64,000 bases of DNA from Gammaproteobacteria bacterium (GCA_016218365.1 JACREF010000013.1:1-64000); one strand, 5' to 3'; positions 8,427-17,286 are shown, numbered from the stretch's first letter. Numbers and translations: made by a program. Notes: generated by a model from the letters alone, not told the origin.

Positions 8427-9032
8427 GTGCTGCTGCGGATAGTGCTGTTGTGTGTTTTGTTGCTGCTGATGGCCGCTTGTACAAGCTGGCAGGGGCGCGG
8501 TGGTGTGCCTGCGCTTGCCCCCCCGGACCCTGACCTGCCGTGGCGCTTGACGGGGCGCATGACACTGGGGGATGGACGGGAGACCTGGCATCTTGGCGTC
8601 GATTGGCTGCAGCACGGAGAATACTACCAACTGTTGCTGCTGACTGCCCCGCTGGGCAGAAAGGTGGCCGAGGCCCGCGGTGATCTCCGGCGCATGGAGC
8701 TGGCGCTGCCTGATCAGCCGGCACCGCTGCTCGGCGAGCCTGAGCAGGTGCTGCAGCAGTATCTGGGTTGGCCGTTGCCGCTGGCAGAACTGCGTTACTG
8801 GTTGCGCGGGCTGCCGGCCCCCGGGAGCGAGGCTGCGGGGCTTGCCCGTGACCCGTCAGGCAGGGTGATCCATTTCGTACAGCGCGGATGGAGCGCTGAT
8901 TATCGCTGGCCGGCCGGCGCGGCAGTGCCAGACCGGCTGTTCCTGCAGTCCGGGCCGTTGCAAATGCGGTTGGTCGTTGATCGCTGGGATGCGGCGCCAG
9001 AGCTGCTCGAGGTGACCGATGGCGCACAGTGA
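8427..9032 (+). CDS. lolB: Outer-membrane lipoprotein receptor LolB
   Basis: LolB accepts lipoproteins from periplasmic LolA and inserts them in the outer membrane. The 201-residue product has a lipobox LLMAAC (Cys 18) and the LolB domain (PWRLTGRMTLGDGRETWHLG near the start, followed by a WxxxYRWP-like strand near the end). The start is GTG 8427, preceded by GGGGGAG at a good distance; the frame is open further upstream, but that would bury the signal peptide. It overlaps ispE by 14 bp, the standard lolB-ispE arrangement. Confidence 0.88.
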   Translation: MLLRIVLLCVLLLLMAACTSWQGRGGVPALAPPDPDLPWRLTGRMTLGDGRETWHLGVDWLQHGEYYQLLLLTAPLGRKVAEARGDLRRMELALPDQPAPLLGEPEQVLQQYLGWPLPLAELRYWLRGLPAPGSEAAGLARDPSGRVIHFVQRGWSADYRWPAGAAVPDRLFLQSGPLQMRLVVDRWDAAPELLEVTDGAQ

Positions 9033-9882
9033 TGCCTCGTGGCAGGGTTGGCCGGCACCGGCGAAACTGAATCTGTTTCTGCATGTGACAGGTCGTCGCG
9101 CCGATGGTTACCATCTGCTGCAGACCGTATTCCAGTTTCTGGATTATGGCGACACGCTGGACTTCCTGCCGCGCGACGATGGTGTCATCTGCCGGGTACC
9201 GGAGATCGCAGGTCTGCCGCAGCCGCAGGATCTGGTGGTCAGGGCCGCGCAGCAGCTGCGGGCCGTGGCCGGGTTGACCGATGGCGTGACGATACGGCTG
9301 GCCAAGCGGCTGCCTGTCGGGGGTGGTCTGGGGGGCGGCAGTTCCGATGCGGCGACGGTATTGTGCGCGCTGAATCAGCTCTGGCGGGCCGGGTTGTCGG
9401 ATGCCCAGCTGGCGCAGCTCGGGCTGGCGCTCGGCGCCGACGTCCCGGTGTTCATCCATGGCCAGGCAGCCTGGGCAGAAGGGGTCGGGGAGATGCTGCA
9501 GCCGATCGATATCCCGGAGCGCTGGTATCTGGTCGTTGTGCCGCCGTGTCAGGTCCCGACCCGGGAGATTTTCGCGGCGCCAGAATTGACACGGGATTGC
9601 AAACCAGTGAAAATAGATGGCTTTCTTTCCGGCAAGTGCCGGAACGTCTGCGAGCCAGTGGTGTTTGCTCGTTACCCGCTGGTCCGCTTGGCCCATGACT
9701 GGTTAGCGCAGCAGGCGGGTCACGCCTACATGAGCGGGACCGGCGCCAGTGTCTTTGCCATCTTTGATGACAGGACCCAGGCGGAGGCCCTCCGGCGCAT
9801 GGTCCCGGATGGTTGGGCAGGATTTGTTGCACGTGGATGCAACCGTTCGCCGCTGCAGCAGCGGCGAACGCGGGGCGAATAG
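9019..9882 (+). CDS. ispE: 4-diphosphocytidyl-2-C-methyl-D-erythritol kinase
   Basis: GHMP-family kinase of the non-mevalonate isoprenoid pathway; phosphorylates the 2-OH of CDP-methylerythritol using ATP. In 287 residues it shows the N-terminal APAKLNLFLHVTGRRADGYH substrate region (Lys 16) and the ATP-binding loop PVGGGLGGGSSDAA around residues 99-112. The last codons form a perfect 12-bp hairpin (9844-9870) directly before tRNA-Gln. Confidence 0.96.
   Translation: MAHSDASWQGWPAPAKLNLFLHVTGRRADGYHLLQTVFQFLDYGDTLDFLPRDDGVICRVPEIAGLPQPQDLVVRAAQQLRAVAGLTDGVTIRLAKRLPVGGGLGGGSSDAATVLCALNQLWRAGLSDAQLAQLGLALGADVPVFIHGQAAWAEGVGEMLQPIDIPERWYLVVVPPCQVPTREIFAAPELTRDCKPVKIDGFLSGKCRNVCEPVVFARYPLVRLAHDWLAQQAGHAYMSGTGASVFAIFDDRTQAEALRRMVPDGWAGFVARGCNRSPLQQRRTRGE
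9844..9870 (+). terminator. Perfect 12-bp hairpin in the ispE 3' end
   Basis: CGTTCGCCGCTG (9844-9855), loop CAG, then CAGCGGCGAACG (9859-9870): all 12 pairs match. There is no U-tract. It lies 20 bp before the tRNA, so it may separate ispE mRNA from tRNA processing or stabilise the mRNA end. Confidence 0.5.
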
Positions 9883-9890
9883 GCGGTCAT

Positions 9891-9965
9891 TGGGGTGTCG
9901 CCAAGCGGTAAGGCACTGGATTTTGATTCCAGCATACCTAGGTTCGAATCCTAGCACCCCAGCCA
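9891..9965 (+). tRNA. tRNA-Gln (anticodon UUG)
   Basis: 75 nt with encoded CCA. The 7-bp acceptor stem TGGGGTG/CACCCCA, D-arm, anticodon stem CTGGA/TCCAG with loop TTTTGAT (anticodon TTG at 9923-9925) and T-loop GGTTCGAATCC are all present. The location between ispE and prs is conserved in many gammaproteobacteria. Confidence 0.97.
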
Positions 9966-10112
9966 TTCACACTGGCCGGCGGCCGGTTGAAAGGGCTTGG
10001 ATGCTCGATGGGCATTGAAGCAATACTTAGGTTGAGATCAAACGGGTATGGCAGAGTTTCGGGTGGCGCAATGAATTATCCCACAGAGAGGCGTAACTCG
10101 CGCGGCGATAAC

Positions 10113-11051
10113 ATGATCGTGTTCACCGGCAATGCCCACCGGCATCTGGCCGAGTCGATTGTCGACTATCTGGGGCTGCCGCTGGGCAAGGCCAATGTCG
10201 GCCGCTTCAGCGACGGCGAGGTGGCGGTCGAGATCATGGAGAATGTGCGCGGCAAGGACGTGTTTATCGTCCAGCCTACCTGCGTCCCGACCAATGACAA
10301 CCTGATGGAACTGATGGTGATGGTGGATGCGGTGCGCCGCGCCTCATCATATCGCATCACGGCAGTGATTCCGTACTTCGGTTATTCACGGCAGGACCGG
10401 CGGCCCCGTTCGGCGCGGGTGCCGATCACCGCCCGTGTTGTCGCCGACATGCTGACGACAGTCGGGACCGCCCGGGTGCTGACCGTGGACCTGCATGCCG
10501 ACCAGATCCAGGGATTCTTTGATATTCCGGTAGATAATGTCTATTCGTCGCCGGTCATGCTCAGTGATATCTGGCGCCAGAAATATCCGAATATGATCGT
10601 GGTGTCGCCCGATGTTGGCGGCGTGGTGCGGGCACGGGCGCTGGCCAAGCGCCTCGATGGCGCCGATCTGGCCATCGTCGACAAACGGCGGCCGGCGCCC
10701 AATGAGGCCAAGGTGATGAACATCATCGGCGATGTCGAGGGCCGGACCTGTATCCTGGTCGATGATATGGTCGATACCGCCGGTACGCTGTGCGAGGCGG
10801 CACGGGTGCTGAAGGAGCATGGTGCGGCAGCGGTGCTGGCCTATTGCACCCATCCGATCCTGTCCGGTTCGGCGATTGAGCGCATCAACGGCTCGGCGCT
10901 GGATGAACTGGTGGTGACCGATACCATACCGTTGCGCCCCGAGGCCAAGGCCTGCAAGCGCATCCGTCAGCTCAGTGTTGCCGAGATGCTGGCCGAGACC
11001 ATGCGTCGTATCAACATGGAAGAGTCAGTAAGCTCCATCTACATGGATTGA
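10113..11051 (+). CDS. prs: Ribose-phosphate pyrophosphokinase
   Basis: Makes PRPP from ribose-5-phosphate and ATP, feeding purine, pyrimidine, NAD and histidine synthesis (the his operon lies later in this window). The 312-residue product has [16 protein letters not shown] at the start, the ATP-loop [12 protein letters not shown], the catalytic Mg-binding region [11 protein letters not shown] and the PRPP-binding loop [15 protein letters not shown] 10113 gives the normal N-terminus (MIVFTGNA); an in-frame ATG at 10071 would add 14 atypical residues and cannot be fully excluded. Confidence 0.96.
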   Translation: MIVFTGNAHRHLAESIVDYLGLPLGKANVGRFSDGEVAVEIMENVRGKDVFIVQPTCVPTNDNLMELMVMVDAVRRASSYRITAVIPYFGYSRQDRRPRSARVPITARVVADMLTTVGTARVLTVDLHADQIQGFFDIPVDNVYSSPVMLSDIWRQKYPNMIVVSPDVGGVVRARALAKRLDGADLAIVDKRRPAPNEAKVMNIIGDVEGRTCILVDDMVDTAGTLCEAARVLKEHGAAAVLAYCTHPILSGSAIERINGSALDELVVTDTIPLRPEAKACKRIRQLSVAEMLAETMRRINMEESVSSIYMD

Positions 11052-11085
11052 TCTTCCGCCCTGGATGATCGCGGGGCATGCTTTA

Positions 11086-11138
11086 AAGGGAAAGGTACTT
11101 TTCCCTTGCGTGGTTTTCAATGGCAGCAAGCCATTGAA
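11086..11138 (+). promoter_or_regulatory. Two consecutive hairpins between prs and rplY
   Basis: Hairpin 1: AAGGGAAA (11086-11093)/TTTCCCTT (11100-11107), loop 6 nt. Hairpin 2: TTCAATGGC (11116-11124)/GCCATTGAA (11130-11138), loop AGCAA. They occupy the 200-bp gap before rplY and could be a leader structure for bL25 synthesis or an mRNA boundary. Neither has a U-tract. Confidence 0.45.
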
Positions 11139-11251
11139 GAAGGCGGCACATGTGTGTCGCGTGAACCCCGGATTGATGTCGGGATTCATCGGGTATGCCC
11201 GGAGACTGGTCGCGGTCTTGCGGGTTGTTTTGGTGTAACAGGAGAAGTGAT

Positions 11252-11929
11252 ATGAGCATAAGTTTTGAATTGACTGCCGAACGGCGTGACGATATGGGCA
11301 AGGGTGCGAGCCGCCGCCTGCGTCGCGAAGGCAAGGTGCCGGCGATTATGTATGGTGCACACAAGGATCCGCAGCCGATTGCCCTGCTGCAGAATGATCT
11401 GGTGCACAATCTGGAACATGAGGCGTTTTATTCCCATATCCTGACCATCAATATTGGTGGCAGCAAGGAGCAGGCCGTGTTGAAGGACCTGCAACGTCAC
11501 CCCTACAAGCCGGTGATCCTGCATGTGGACCTGCAGCGCATCAGCGCCCACGAGAAGCTGCGCATGCATGTGCCGCTGCATTTCAAGGGTGAGGAGGTGG
11601 CGCCGGGTGTCAAGGCCGGCGGCATGATCACCCATCTGGTCAGCGATGTCGAGGTCAGCTGTTTGCCCAAGGATCTGCCGGAGTTCATCGAGGCCGATAT
11701 CTCGCGTCTGGGTCTGGATGAAACCCTGCATATGTCGGATCTGAAGACCGGCAGCGGCGTGACGCTGATCGAACTCAGTCATGGCCACGACCAGCCCGTG
11801 GCCTCCATCCATCTGCCGCGCGTCAGTGCTGCCGATGAGGAACAGCCGGTTGCAGCAGAAGGTGAGGCTGGCGGTGAGGCTGCTTCCGAGGGTGGTGCCG
11901 AGGCTGCCGGCGAGGCAGAAGGCGAGTAA
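11252..11929 (+). CDS. rplY: 50S ribosomal protein bL25, CTC (two-domain) form
   Basis: Binds 5S rRNA in the large subunit. The 225-residue protein is the long CTC version: N-terminal L25 domain (about 1-95, [20 protein letters not shown]) plus a C-terminal beta domain (about 95-190), ending in a low-complexity acidic tail of E, G and A. Start ATG 11252 has a clear AGGAGAAG ribosome site. Downstream pth follows after 14 bp, the usual prs-rplY-pth-ychF order. Confidence 0.95.
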   Translation: MSISFELTAERRDDMGKGASRRLRREGKVPAIMYGAHKDPQPIALLQNDLVHNLEHEAFYSHILTINIGGSKEQAVLKDLQRHPYKPVILHVDLQRISAHEKLRMHVPLHFKGEEVAPGVKAGGMITHLVSDVEVSCLPKDLPEFIEADISRLGLDETLHMSDLKTGSGVTLIELSHGHDQPVASIHLPRVSAADEEQPVAAEGEAGGEAASEGGAEAAGEAEGE

Positions 11930-11943
11930 TCGCCTTGTTGCCC

Positions 11944-12552
11944 ATGAGTACAGAGACCACCGCATTGTCTGAGCAATCCATTGAGCTGGTTGTCGGCCTG
12001 GGTAATCCGGGATCCGGATACCAGGCGACGCGGCACAACGTCGGCTTCTGGTTTGTCGAGAGACTGGCCGCCCAGCAGCAGCTGGAGTTTCATAGCGAGA
12101 GCCGGTTCCATGGTCATGTGGCGGTCATGACTGCCCATGGCCAGCGTTGTTACCTGCTGAAGCCCCATACCTATATGAATCGCAGCGGCCAGTCAGTCGG
12201 TGCACTGGCCAGGTTCTACAAGATCCCGATGGATCGGGTACTGGTGGTGCACGACGAGCTGGACCTGGCGCCCGGGACTGTACGATTGAAGCGGGGCGGG
12301 GGGCACGGCGGGCATAATGGTCTGCGTGACATCGGGATCGCCTGTGGCGGAGAGGCCAATTTCCTGCGCTTGCGTTTTGGTATTGGTCATCCGGGGAATC
12401 GTGATGAGGTCGTCAAGTATGTGCTGGGGCGCCCGGACGAGGCAGATCGGGCGGCGCTTGATGGTGCAATCACCCGTGCACTGGATGTGTTGCCGGATAT
12501 CCTTGAAGGCAATGTCGAGCGGGCGATGAATACCCTGCATACCCAACCCTGA
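11944..12552 (+). CDS. pth: Peptidyl-tRNA hydrolase
   Basis: Releases tRNA from peptidyl-tRNA that drops off the ribosome. The 202-residue product contains the family motifs VVGLGNPGSGYQATRHNVGF (with the catalytic His), KPHTYMNRSG and GGHGGHNGLRD. ATG 11944 is chosen over the in-frame TTG at 11935. Precedes ychF by 15 bp, the usual linkage. Confidence 0.96.
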   Translation: MSTETTALSEQSIELVVGLGNPGSGYQATRHNVGFWFVERLAAQQQLEFHSESRFHGHVAVMTAHGQRCYLLKPHTYMNRSGQSVGALARFYKIPMDRVLVVHDELDLAPGTVRLKRGGGHGGHNGLRDIGIACGGEANFLRLRFGIGHPGNRDEVVKYVLGRPDEADRAALDGAITRALDVLPDILEGNVERAMNTLHTQP

Positions 12553-12567
12553 GGCCGGGCAGCAATC

Positions 12568-13659
12568 ATGGGTTTCAAGTGCGGCATCGTCGGCCTGCCC
12601 AATGTCGGCAAGTCAACACTGTTTAATGCCTTGACCAAGGCGGGCATCGCTGCGGCCAATTATCCGTTCTGTACCATCGAGCCGAATGTCGGCGTGGTCT
12701 CGGTCCCTGATCCGCGGCTCGACAGCCTGTCCGCCATCGTCAAGCCGCAGCGGGTAGTGCCGACTACGGTCGAGTTTGTCGACATTGCCGGACTGGTGGC
12801 CGGGGCCTCCAAGGGTGAGGGGCTGGGCAACAAGTTCCTGGCCAATATCCGCGAAACCCAGGCCATTGCCCATGTAGTGCGTTGCTTCGAGGACGATGAC
12901 GTGACCCATGTGTCAGGTGCTGTCGACCCATTGCGCGATATCGATACCATCAACACCGAGCTGGGTCTGGCCGATCTTGAAGCGGTCGACAAGCGCTTGC
13001 AGCGTGCTGTCAAAGACAGCAAGGGTGGCAACAAGACGGCATTGCAGCTGAAGCTGGTGCTGGAGCGGGCGCTGGCCCAGCTCGATCGCGGGCTGCCGGT
13101 GCGGGCGCTGGAAATGAGCGATGATGAGCGGCTGTTGCTGCGCGATCTGCAGCTGTTGACGATGAAGCCGGTGATGTTTGTCGCCAATGTGGCCGAGGAC
13201 GGCTTTCAGAATAACCATCACCTGGATGCGTTGCAGGCACTGGCGCAGCGCGAGAAGGCGATTGTTGTACCCGTGTGCGCAGCGATCGAAGCCGAACTGG
13301 CTGAACTTGCTGATGATGAGCGGGCGGTGTTTCTCGCCGATCTTGGTCTGCAGGAGCCAGGTCTCAATCGGGTGATCAGGGCGGGTTACCAGCTGCTTGG
13401 CATGCAGACCTACTTCACCGCCGGGGTCAAGGAGGTGCGGGCCTGGACCATCCGCGTCGGCGCCTGTGCGCCGGAGGCGGCGGCGGCCATCCATACCGAT
13501 TTTGAAAAGGGTTTTATCCGCGCCGAAGTGGTTGGTTATGACGACTTCATCAATGCTGGGGGTGAGGCGGGGGCCAAGGAGATCGGCAAGTGGCGCCTCG
13601 AGGGCAAGGATTACGTGGTCAAGGACGGCGATATCATCCATTTCCGCTTCAATGTCTGA
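12568..13659 (+). CDS. ychF: Redox- and ribosome-associated ATPase/GTPase YchF
   Basis: Obg-family P-loop protein (OLA1 homologue), 363 residues. P-loop GLPNVGKST at about 9-17, switch region [19 protein letters not shown], and a C-terminal TGS domain ending [12 protein letters not shown]. Family members hydrolyse ATP in preference to GTP, bind ribosomes and influence oxidative stress responses. Start and spacing to pth are standard. Confidence 0.96.
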   Translation: MGFKCGIVGLPNVGKSTLFNALTKAGIAAANYPFCTIEPNVGVVSVPDPRLDSLSAIVKPQRVVPTTVEFVDIAGLVAGASKGEGLGNKFLANIRETQAIAHVVRCFEDDDVTHVSGAVDPLRDIDTINTELGLADLEAVDKRLQRAVKDSKGGNKTALQLKLVLERALAQLDRGLPVRALEMSDDERLLLRDLQLLTMKPVMFVANVAEDGFQNNHHLDALQALAQREKAIVVPVCAAIEAELAELADDERAVFLADLGLQEPGLNRVIRAGYQLLGMQTYFTAGVKEVRAWTIRVGACAPEAAAAIHTDFEKGFIRAEVVGYDDFINAGGEAGAKEIGKWRLEGKDYVVKDGDIIHFRFNV

Positions 13660-13676
13660 GCCGGGCGGCGTGCGAG

Positions 13677-13706
13677 TTGCCTGACGGTGCTGGACTTTAG
13701 TATGAT
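13677..13706 (+). promoter_or_regulatory. Promoter of tRNA-Met
   Basis: TTGCCT (13677-13682), 18-bp spacer, TATGAT (13701-13706), followed by a GC-rich discriminator (TGGCGGCCC) typical of stringently controlled stable-RNA promoters. The mature tRNA begins 16 bp after the -10 box. Confidence 0.65.
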
Positions 13707-13721
13707 TGGCGGCCCTTCAGT

Positions 13722-13798
13722 GGCTATGTAGCTCAGCTGGTTAGAGCACGGCATTCATAATGCTGGGGTCGTTGGTTCGAGTCCAACCATAGCCACCA
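13722..13798 (+). tRNA. tRNA-Met (anticodon CAU), elongator type
   Basis: 77 nt with encoded CCA. Acceptor GGCTATG/CATAGCC is fully paired; D-arm GCTCAGCTGGTTAGAGC; anticodon loop TTCATAA with CAT at 13756-13758; T-arm GTTGG-TTCGAGT-CCAAC. The paired first base of the acceptor stem and the body sequence resemble elongator tRNA-Met. A tRNA-Ile2 with modified CAU cannot be fully excluded by sequence reading alone. Confidence 0.93.
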
Positions 13799-13886
13799 CC
13801 TATCCGACACAGTTTCTTATCTTATCCCTGATATCTGGTGAATACAGATTTTTGATGCAGCGGGCGTAACCCGCCAGGTTGCTCGT

Positions 13887-15872
13887 CTACTGCAACGCAG
13901 GGGTGCCGTTGTCGGATGGCTGCTTGGCGTCAGCCGGTTTGTTGCCCTGCTTTCCCCGGCCCTGAACCGGCGGCATGCGCACCTCCAGCGGCGTAGGTTG
14001 CTGGCCCAGCCGCTGTTCATAGATCGCGGTGAAGGCGAGGATATTCTGGGCATAGTTGCGTGTTTCATTGTAGGGGATGGATTCGGCCCAGATATCTGAG
14101 GCCACGCTGCCGCTCTCGGGCAGCCAGCGTCGTACCGCCCCTTCGCCGGCATTGTAGGCGGCGGTGGCCAGCAGCGGATGATTCTTGAACTCATCGAGCA
14201 CCGAGCGCAGATGACTCATGCCGAGCCGGATATTGGTCCGGGCATCGATCAGGTTGCGCTGGTCGACCTGGATGCCCAGTGACTTGGCGTGCACCTTGGC
14301 GGTGCGGGGCATCAGCTGCATCAGGCCTAATGCACCGACACCGGAGCGGGCATCAGTGGTGAAGGCGCTTTCCTGGCGGATGACGGCATAGGCCAGGGCC
14401 GGTTCAATCTTGCTGGCGTGGGCCTCGCTGATGACCTTGTCATAGTGGGCGAGCGGGAAACGCACCTCAAGGTCATCGAGATTCGAGGTCTTGGCAACGG
14501 TCAGGATTGCACGATCATACCAGCCCCAGGAGTGGGCCAGTTTGGCGGCCCATTGCAGTTGGGCATCACTCATCGGCTGGGTTGCAAAATACCATTCGCG
14601 CCGCGCCTCGACGATACGGTTCAGATAGCGCAGTTCCCGCGCCCGCAACAGTGCCGGATGATCCTTGAAGGAAAAGCGCCCCTCTGCAATGTTTAATGGC
14701 CGGTTGGTAAACCGGTAGGGAAGATTCAGCCGGTCGGCGGCCATGAATCCGTAATAGTCGCGGTACTGGGCCAGGTTGAAATAGATGTCTTCAGCCAGGG
14801 CATGCTGTCCGAGCTTTTCAAGCGCGCGCGCCCGCCAGTACTGCCAGCGTTTGTCCTGCAGCGCCTCAGGCGGCAGCTTCTTGATCCAGTCGAGTGTTGC
14901 CTCCCAGTTTTCCTGGTTCAGTGCGGTGCGGATACGCAGCTCGGACAGCCGTTCGTTGACCAGTCCGGGATCGAGATTGGCCAGCCATTGATAGGCCTCG
15001 GGCCTGCCCTGTGCGGTCAAGGCCGTGGCGATGATGCGGACAATCTCCGTGCGCTCGGTTTCATTGAACTGGAAGCGGTGCGACACCTCCGTGGTCCACA
15101 GTTCGGCGGCGGCACTGGCATTGCGACGTGCCAGCTGGCGCAGGCCGTGGGTGATGATGGCAGTGCGCATCGGATGGTAGCTGGAGAAGTCGGTAGAGTT
15201 CAGGATCAACGACGGATTATTGTGGGTGCGCAACCACAGCTCGGCCCACGGGCGCTCTGCCTTGGACAATGACGTTGCCAGATTATGGGCCAGCGTGATA
15301 TTGCGGGCGTTCATTGCCAGCTGGAAACGTTGCCACAGGCGATCCTGGGACATCAGCCCGGATTCTTTCCAGGCGGCCAATACAGCGTCACAGGCCTGGG
15401 GCAGGGTCTCGCCGGTCAGCCACAGTGTCTCAATAGTGGCCAGCGCCTGATCCTTATGCCCGGTCTCAAGCAATGCACGACGGTGATAACATTGCAAGGT
15501 GATGCCCTTGCTCGGCCGGTATGCCTGCAGATACTCCGCCCATTGCCCACGCGCCGCCAGAGAGCGTAACCAGGTGTCGCGCAGTTCGGCCTCCAGCGGG
15601 GTGTTGCTGACCTCATCGGCGATCTTTGCCATCGCCTCGAAACTGGTCTGGCCGAAATTCTTGCGTAGCGCGGCATATTGCAGATAGGGGTATAACGGGT
15701 AGTCTTTCAGTTCGCTGCTAAGCTGCTGGAAGAGTTTATTATTGCCTTTTTTAAGGGCCTGTTCTGCTTGTATGAATTTATTGCGCTGGGGTGCCAGTTC
15801 ATCCTGGGCGGCGTCGGCCGGCATCCCGGGCCCGGGCAGCATCAGTGCAAGCAGGAGGATCAGGAGTTTCAT
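13887..15872 (-). CDS. slt: Soluble lytic murein transglycosylase
   Basis: Cleaves the MurNAc-GlcNAc bond of peptidoglycan to give 1,6-anhydro products. The 661-residue periplasmic protein has an N-terminal signal peptide (about 1-22), a long alpha-superhelical region (the Slt70 doughnut, about 30-460) and a C-terminal lysozyme-like domain with catalytic Glu in AVIRQESAFTTDARSGVGAL followed by GLMQLMPRTA. The C-terminal tail (after about 625) is rich in K, Q and G. Monocistronic on the minus strand, convergent with tRNA-Met. Confidence 0.95.
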   Translation of the reverse strand: MKLLILLLALMLPGPGMPADAAQDELAPQRNKFIQAEQALKKGNNKLFQQLSSELKDYPLYPYLQYAALRKNFGQTSFEAMAKIADEVSNTPLEAELRDTWLRSLAARGQWAEYLQAYRPSKGITLQCYHRRALLETGHKDQALATIETLWLTGETLPQACDAVLAAWKESGLMSQDRLWQRFQLAMNARNITLAHNLATSLSKAERPWAELWLRTHNNPSLILNSTDFSSYHPMRTAIITHGLRQLARRNASAAAELWTTEVSHRFQFNETERTEIVRIIATALTAQGRPEAYQWLANLDPGLVNERLSELRIRTALNQENWEATLDWIKKLPPEALQDKRWQYWRARALEKLGQHALAEDIYFNLAQYRDYYGFMAADRLNLPYRFTNRPLNIAEGRFSFKDHPALLRARELRYLNRIVEARREWYFATQPMSDAQLQWAAKLAHSWGWYDRAILTVAKTSNLDDLEVRFPLAHYDKVISEAHASKIEPALAYAVIRQESAFTTDARSGVGALGLMQLMPRTAKVHAKSLGIQVDQRNLIDARTNIRLGMSHLRSVLDEFKNHPLLATAAYNAGEGAVRRWLPESGSVASDIWAESIPYNETRNYAQNILAFTAIYEQRLGQQPTPLEVRMPPVQGRGKQGNKPADAKQPSDNGTPALQ

Positions 15873-15995
15873 TACGCGGCCGATGGACTATGGTGTCAGA
15901 TTGGTATTTCGAATCTGAGACTTATATCGACTGAATTCGCCAAAGATTTCGATCAATGGGCCTGAATCTTTCAGTATTTGCAGGTCCGGTGGGTG

Positions 15996-16020
15996 TGGCG
16001 GCACGCTTGGCGTGCCGCCA
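15996..16020 (-). terminator. Hairpin after the HU gene
   Basis: TGGCGGCACGC (15996-16006)/GCGTGCCGCCA (16010-16020), loop of 3 nt: a perfect 11-bp stem beginning 7 bases beyond the HU stop codon. No run of T follows in either direction, so it is either a Rho-type boundary or an mRNA 3' stabiliser. Confidence 0.5.
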
Positions 16021-16026
16021 GCGATC

Positions 16027-16404
16027 TTACTGCGCAGCGTCTTTCAGTGCCTTAAGGGCGTAGAGTTTGACAACGTTGCGGGCAGGCTTTGCCTTGAACA
16101 TCATTTCTTCGCCGGTGAAAGGGTTGGTACCCTTGCGTGCCTTGGTGGCAGGCTTGCGGATGACCTTGATCTTGAACAGACCAGGCATCGTAAAGGTCTG
16201 CGGGCCGCTCTTCTTGATATGACCTTCGATGATGGCCTTCAGATCGTCCAGGACGCCAGCGACCTGCTTCTTTGACAGTTCGTTGGATTCTGCGATATGG
16301 CTCAACAGGGCGGTGCGGTTATAGGTGTCGCGAATAACCTTGGCTACGGCGGTTTTCTTTGGAGCAGCTTTTTTCTTGGCGGTGGCTTTTTTCTTTACGG
16401 CCAT
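16027..16404 (-). CDS. HU-family nucleoid protein with lysine/alanine-rich N-terminal tail
   Basis: A 125-residue DNA-binding protein. Residues 1-22 form a basic tail of Lys, Ala and Pro similar to eukaryotic H1-like tails. The HU fold follows (TYNRTALLSHIAESNELSKK), with the beta-arm region FKIKVIRKPATKARKGTNPF and the C-terminal helix. Canonical HU is about 90 residues, so the tail is an addition that probably strengthens non-specific DNA compaction (inferred). ATG 16404 is preceded by AGGGG at good spacing; an upstream in-frame start at 16485 would not fit the family. Confidence 0.88.
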   Translation of the reverse strand: MAVKKKATAKKKAAPKKTAVAKVIRDTYNRTALLSHIAESNELSKKQVAGVLDDLKAIIEGHIKKSGPQTFTMPGLFKIKVIRKPATKARKGTNPFTGEEMMFKAKPARNVVKLYALKALKDAAQ

Positions 16405-16475
16405 GTTTTTCCCCTTTAGGTTTAGTTCGAATTCGAGGCTTTCGGCAGGCGCACTTGCAGGCGAAAGTCCGAGGC

Positions 16476-16504
16476 AGAATAGCAACCAATTTTGGACAGG
16501 GCAA
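16476..16504 (-). promoter_or_regulatory. Promoter candidate for the HU gene
   Basis: On the minus strand TTGCCC (16504-16499) is 17 bp from TATTCT (16481-16476). This leaves a leader of about 65 nt before the ribosome site. Two hairpins lie immediately upstream. Confidence 0.45.
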
Positions 16505-16543
16505 GCCTGAAAGGCGCTTCAGGCTAAAAAAACCGGGTTTTTT
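16504..16543. repeat. Two adjacent inverted repeats in the HU/YkgJ divergent gap
   Basis: AGCCTGAA (16504-16511)/TTCAGGCT (16518-16525) is followed at once by AAAAAACC (16527-16534)/GGTTTTTT (16536-16543). Read on either strand the second has a terminal U/T run, so it could act as a bidirectional insulator between the two divergent genes, or bind a regulator. Confidence 0.5.
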
Positions 16544-16582
16544 GGTTCAATGTACAGTTGCGTCAGAGGTATATGCTATCTT

Positions 16583-16600
16583 TGCCTCATGAATGAGGCA
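16583..16600. promoter_or_regulatory. Palindrome spanning the YkgJ start codon
   Basis: TGCCTCAT (16583-16590), GA, ATGAGGCA (16593-16600) is perfectly symmetric; the ATG at 16589-16591 lies at its centre. It could fold in the mRNA to hide the start or act as a repressor operator. It could also be chance, since the hairpin loop would be only two bases. Confidence 0.4.
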
Positions 16601-17053
16601 GGTAATAGTCCGCTGTATCTGAGGCAGGCGCTGCGTTTCTCCTGCACCGGTTGCGGCACGTGTTGCACCGGCAGTGACGAATACGGGGTATTCGTCACTG
16701 GCCAGGAGATCCATACTATCCGGCGGACGCTGGATATCGGAGAAGCCTGGCTGCGCCGTCGTTATATTCGTCGTGAAGAGGGGGGCTGGTTGCTGAGATC
16801 GGACAGTCACGGACGTTGCGTTTTTCTGCGGCCAGACAAGGGCTGCCGCATCTATGCGGCGCGACCGGTGCAGTGTCGTACCTATCCATTCTGGCCCGAG
16901 CTGATGCGCCATACCAAGGACTGGCGCCGGGAGGGGCAGCGCTGTGAAGGGATAGGCAGGGGGCCGGTGGTGGCGAAAACGGTGATCATTCGTGCGCTGC
17001 GGCAACAGCAGCAGGTTAACCTGTGTTATGAGCGGGAGCGGACAGAAGTTTAA
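16589..17053 (+). CDS. YkgJ-type cysteine-cluster protein
   Basis: A 154-residue member of the YkgJ / CxxCxxCC family, predicted to bind Zn or Fe. Cysteines appear as FSCTGCGTCC (19, 22, 25, 26) with further Cys in GRCVFL, GCRIYAARPVQC and the C-terminus, as in the family. Biochemical function is not established. An 18-bp palindrome (TGCCTCATGAATGAGGCA) surrounds the ATG. DUF2835 and mazG follow within a few bases or with overlap, suggesting one transcript. Confidence 0.82.
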   Translation: MNEAGNSPLYLRQALRFSCTGCGTCCTGSDEYGVFVTGQEIHTIRRTLDIGEAWLRRRYIRREEGGWLLRSDSHGRCVFLRPDKGCRIYAARPVQCRTYPFWPELMRHTKDWRREGQRCEGIGRGPVVAKTVIIRALRQQQQVNLCYERERTEV

Positions 17054-17054
17054 G

Positions 17055-17270
17055 ATGTTGAGATTCACACTGAATATTCCGGCGGCGGAATATCTGCGTT
17101 TCTATCAGGGTGAGGCCAGGTCCGTGATCGTGCAAAGCTGGGAGGGCCACACACTGCAATTTCCTGCCGCCTTGCTGACCCGCTTTGTCACTCGCGACGG
17201 GATCAGTGGTGATTTCACCATTGCCTTTGATCAGAACAACAAGTTGCTCAGCCTGGACCGGCTGCAGTGA
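17055..17270 (+). CDS. DUF2835 family protein
   Basis: A 71-residue protein beginning one base after the YkgJ stop. It matches the small gammaproteobacterial DUF2835 family: FTLNIPAAEYLRFYQGEARS near the start, VIVQSWEGHTLQFPA, and the ending FDQNNKLLSLDRL. Likely a small cytoplasmic beta-rich protein; function unknown. The mazG start lies 16 bp past its stop. Confidence 0.82.
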   Translation: MLRFTLNIPAAEYLRFYQGEARSVIVQSWEGHTLQFPAALLTRFVTRDGISGDFTIAFDQNNKLLSLDRLQ

Positions 17271-17286
17271 CGCATGGAACCAGGCC

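Noticed and set aside
7241-8560. Long minus-strand frame opposite the TPR lipoprotein and lolB
   Set aside because: Antisense shadow of a TPR gene with strong codon bias; no family pattern, no ribosome site, and the plus-strand proteins are certain.
8260-9696. Minus-strand frame of about 478 codons opposite lolB and ispE
   Set aside because: Proline/arginine-rich antisense translation of GC-rich genes; it overlaps two well-recognised genes.
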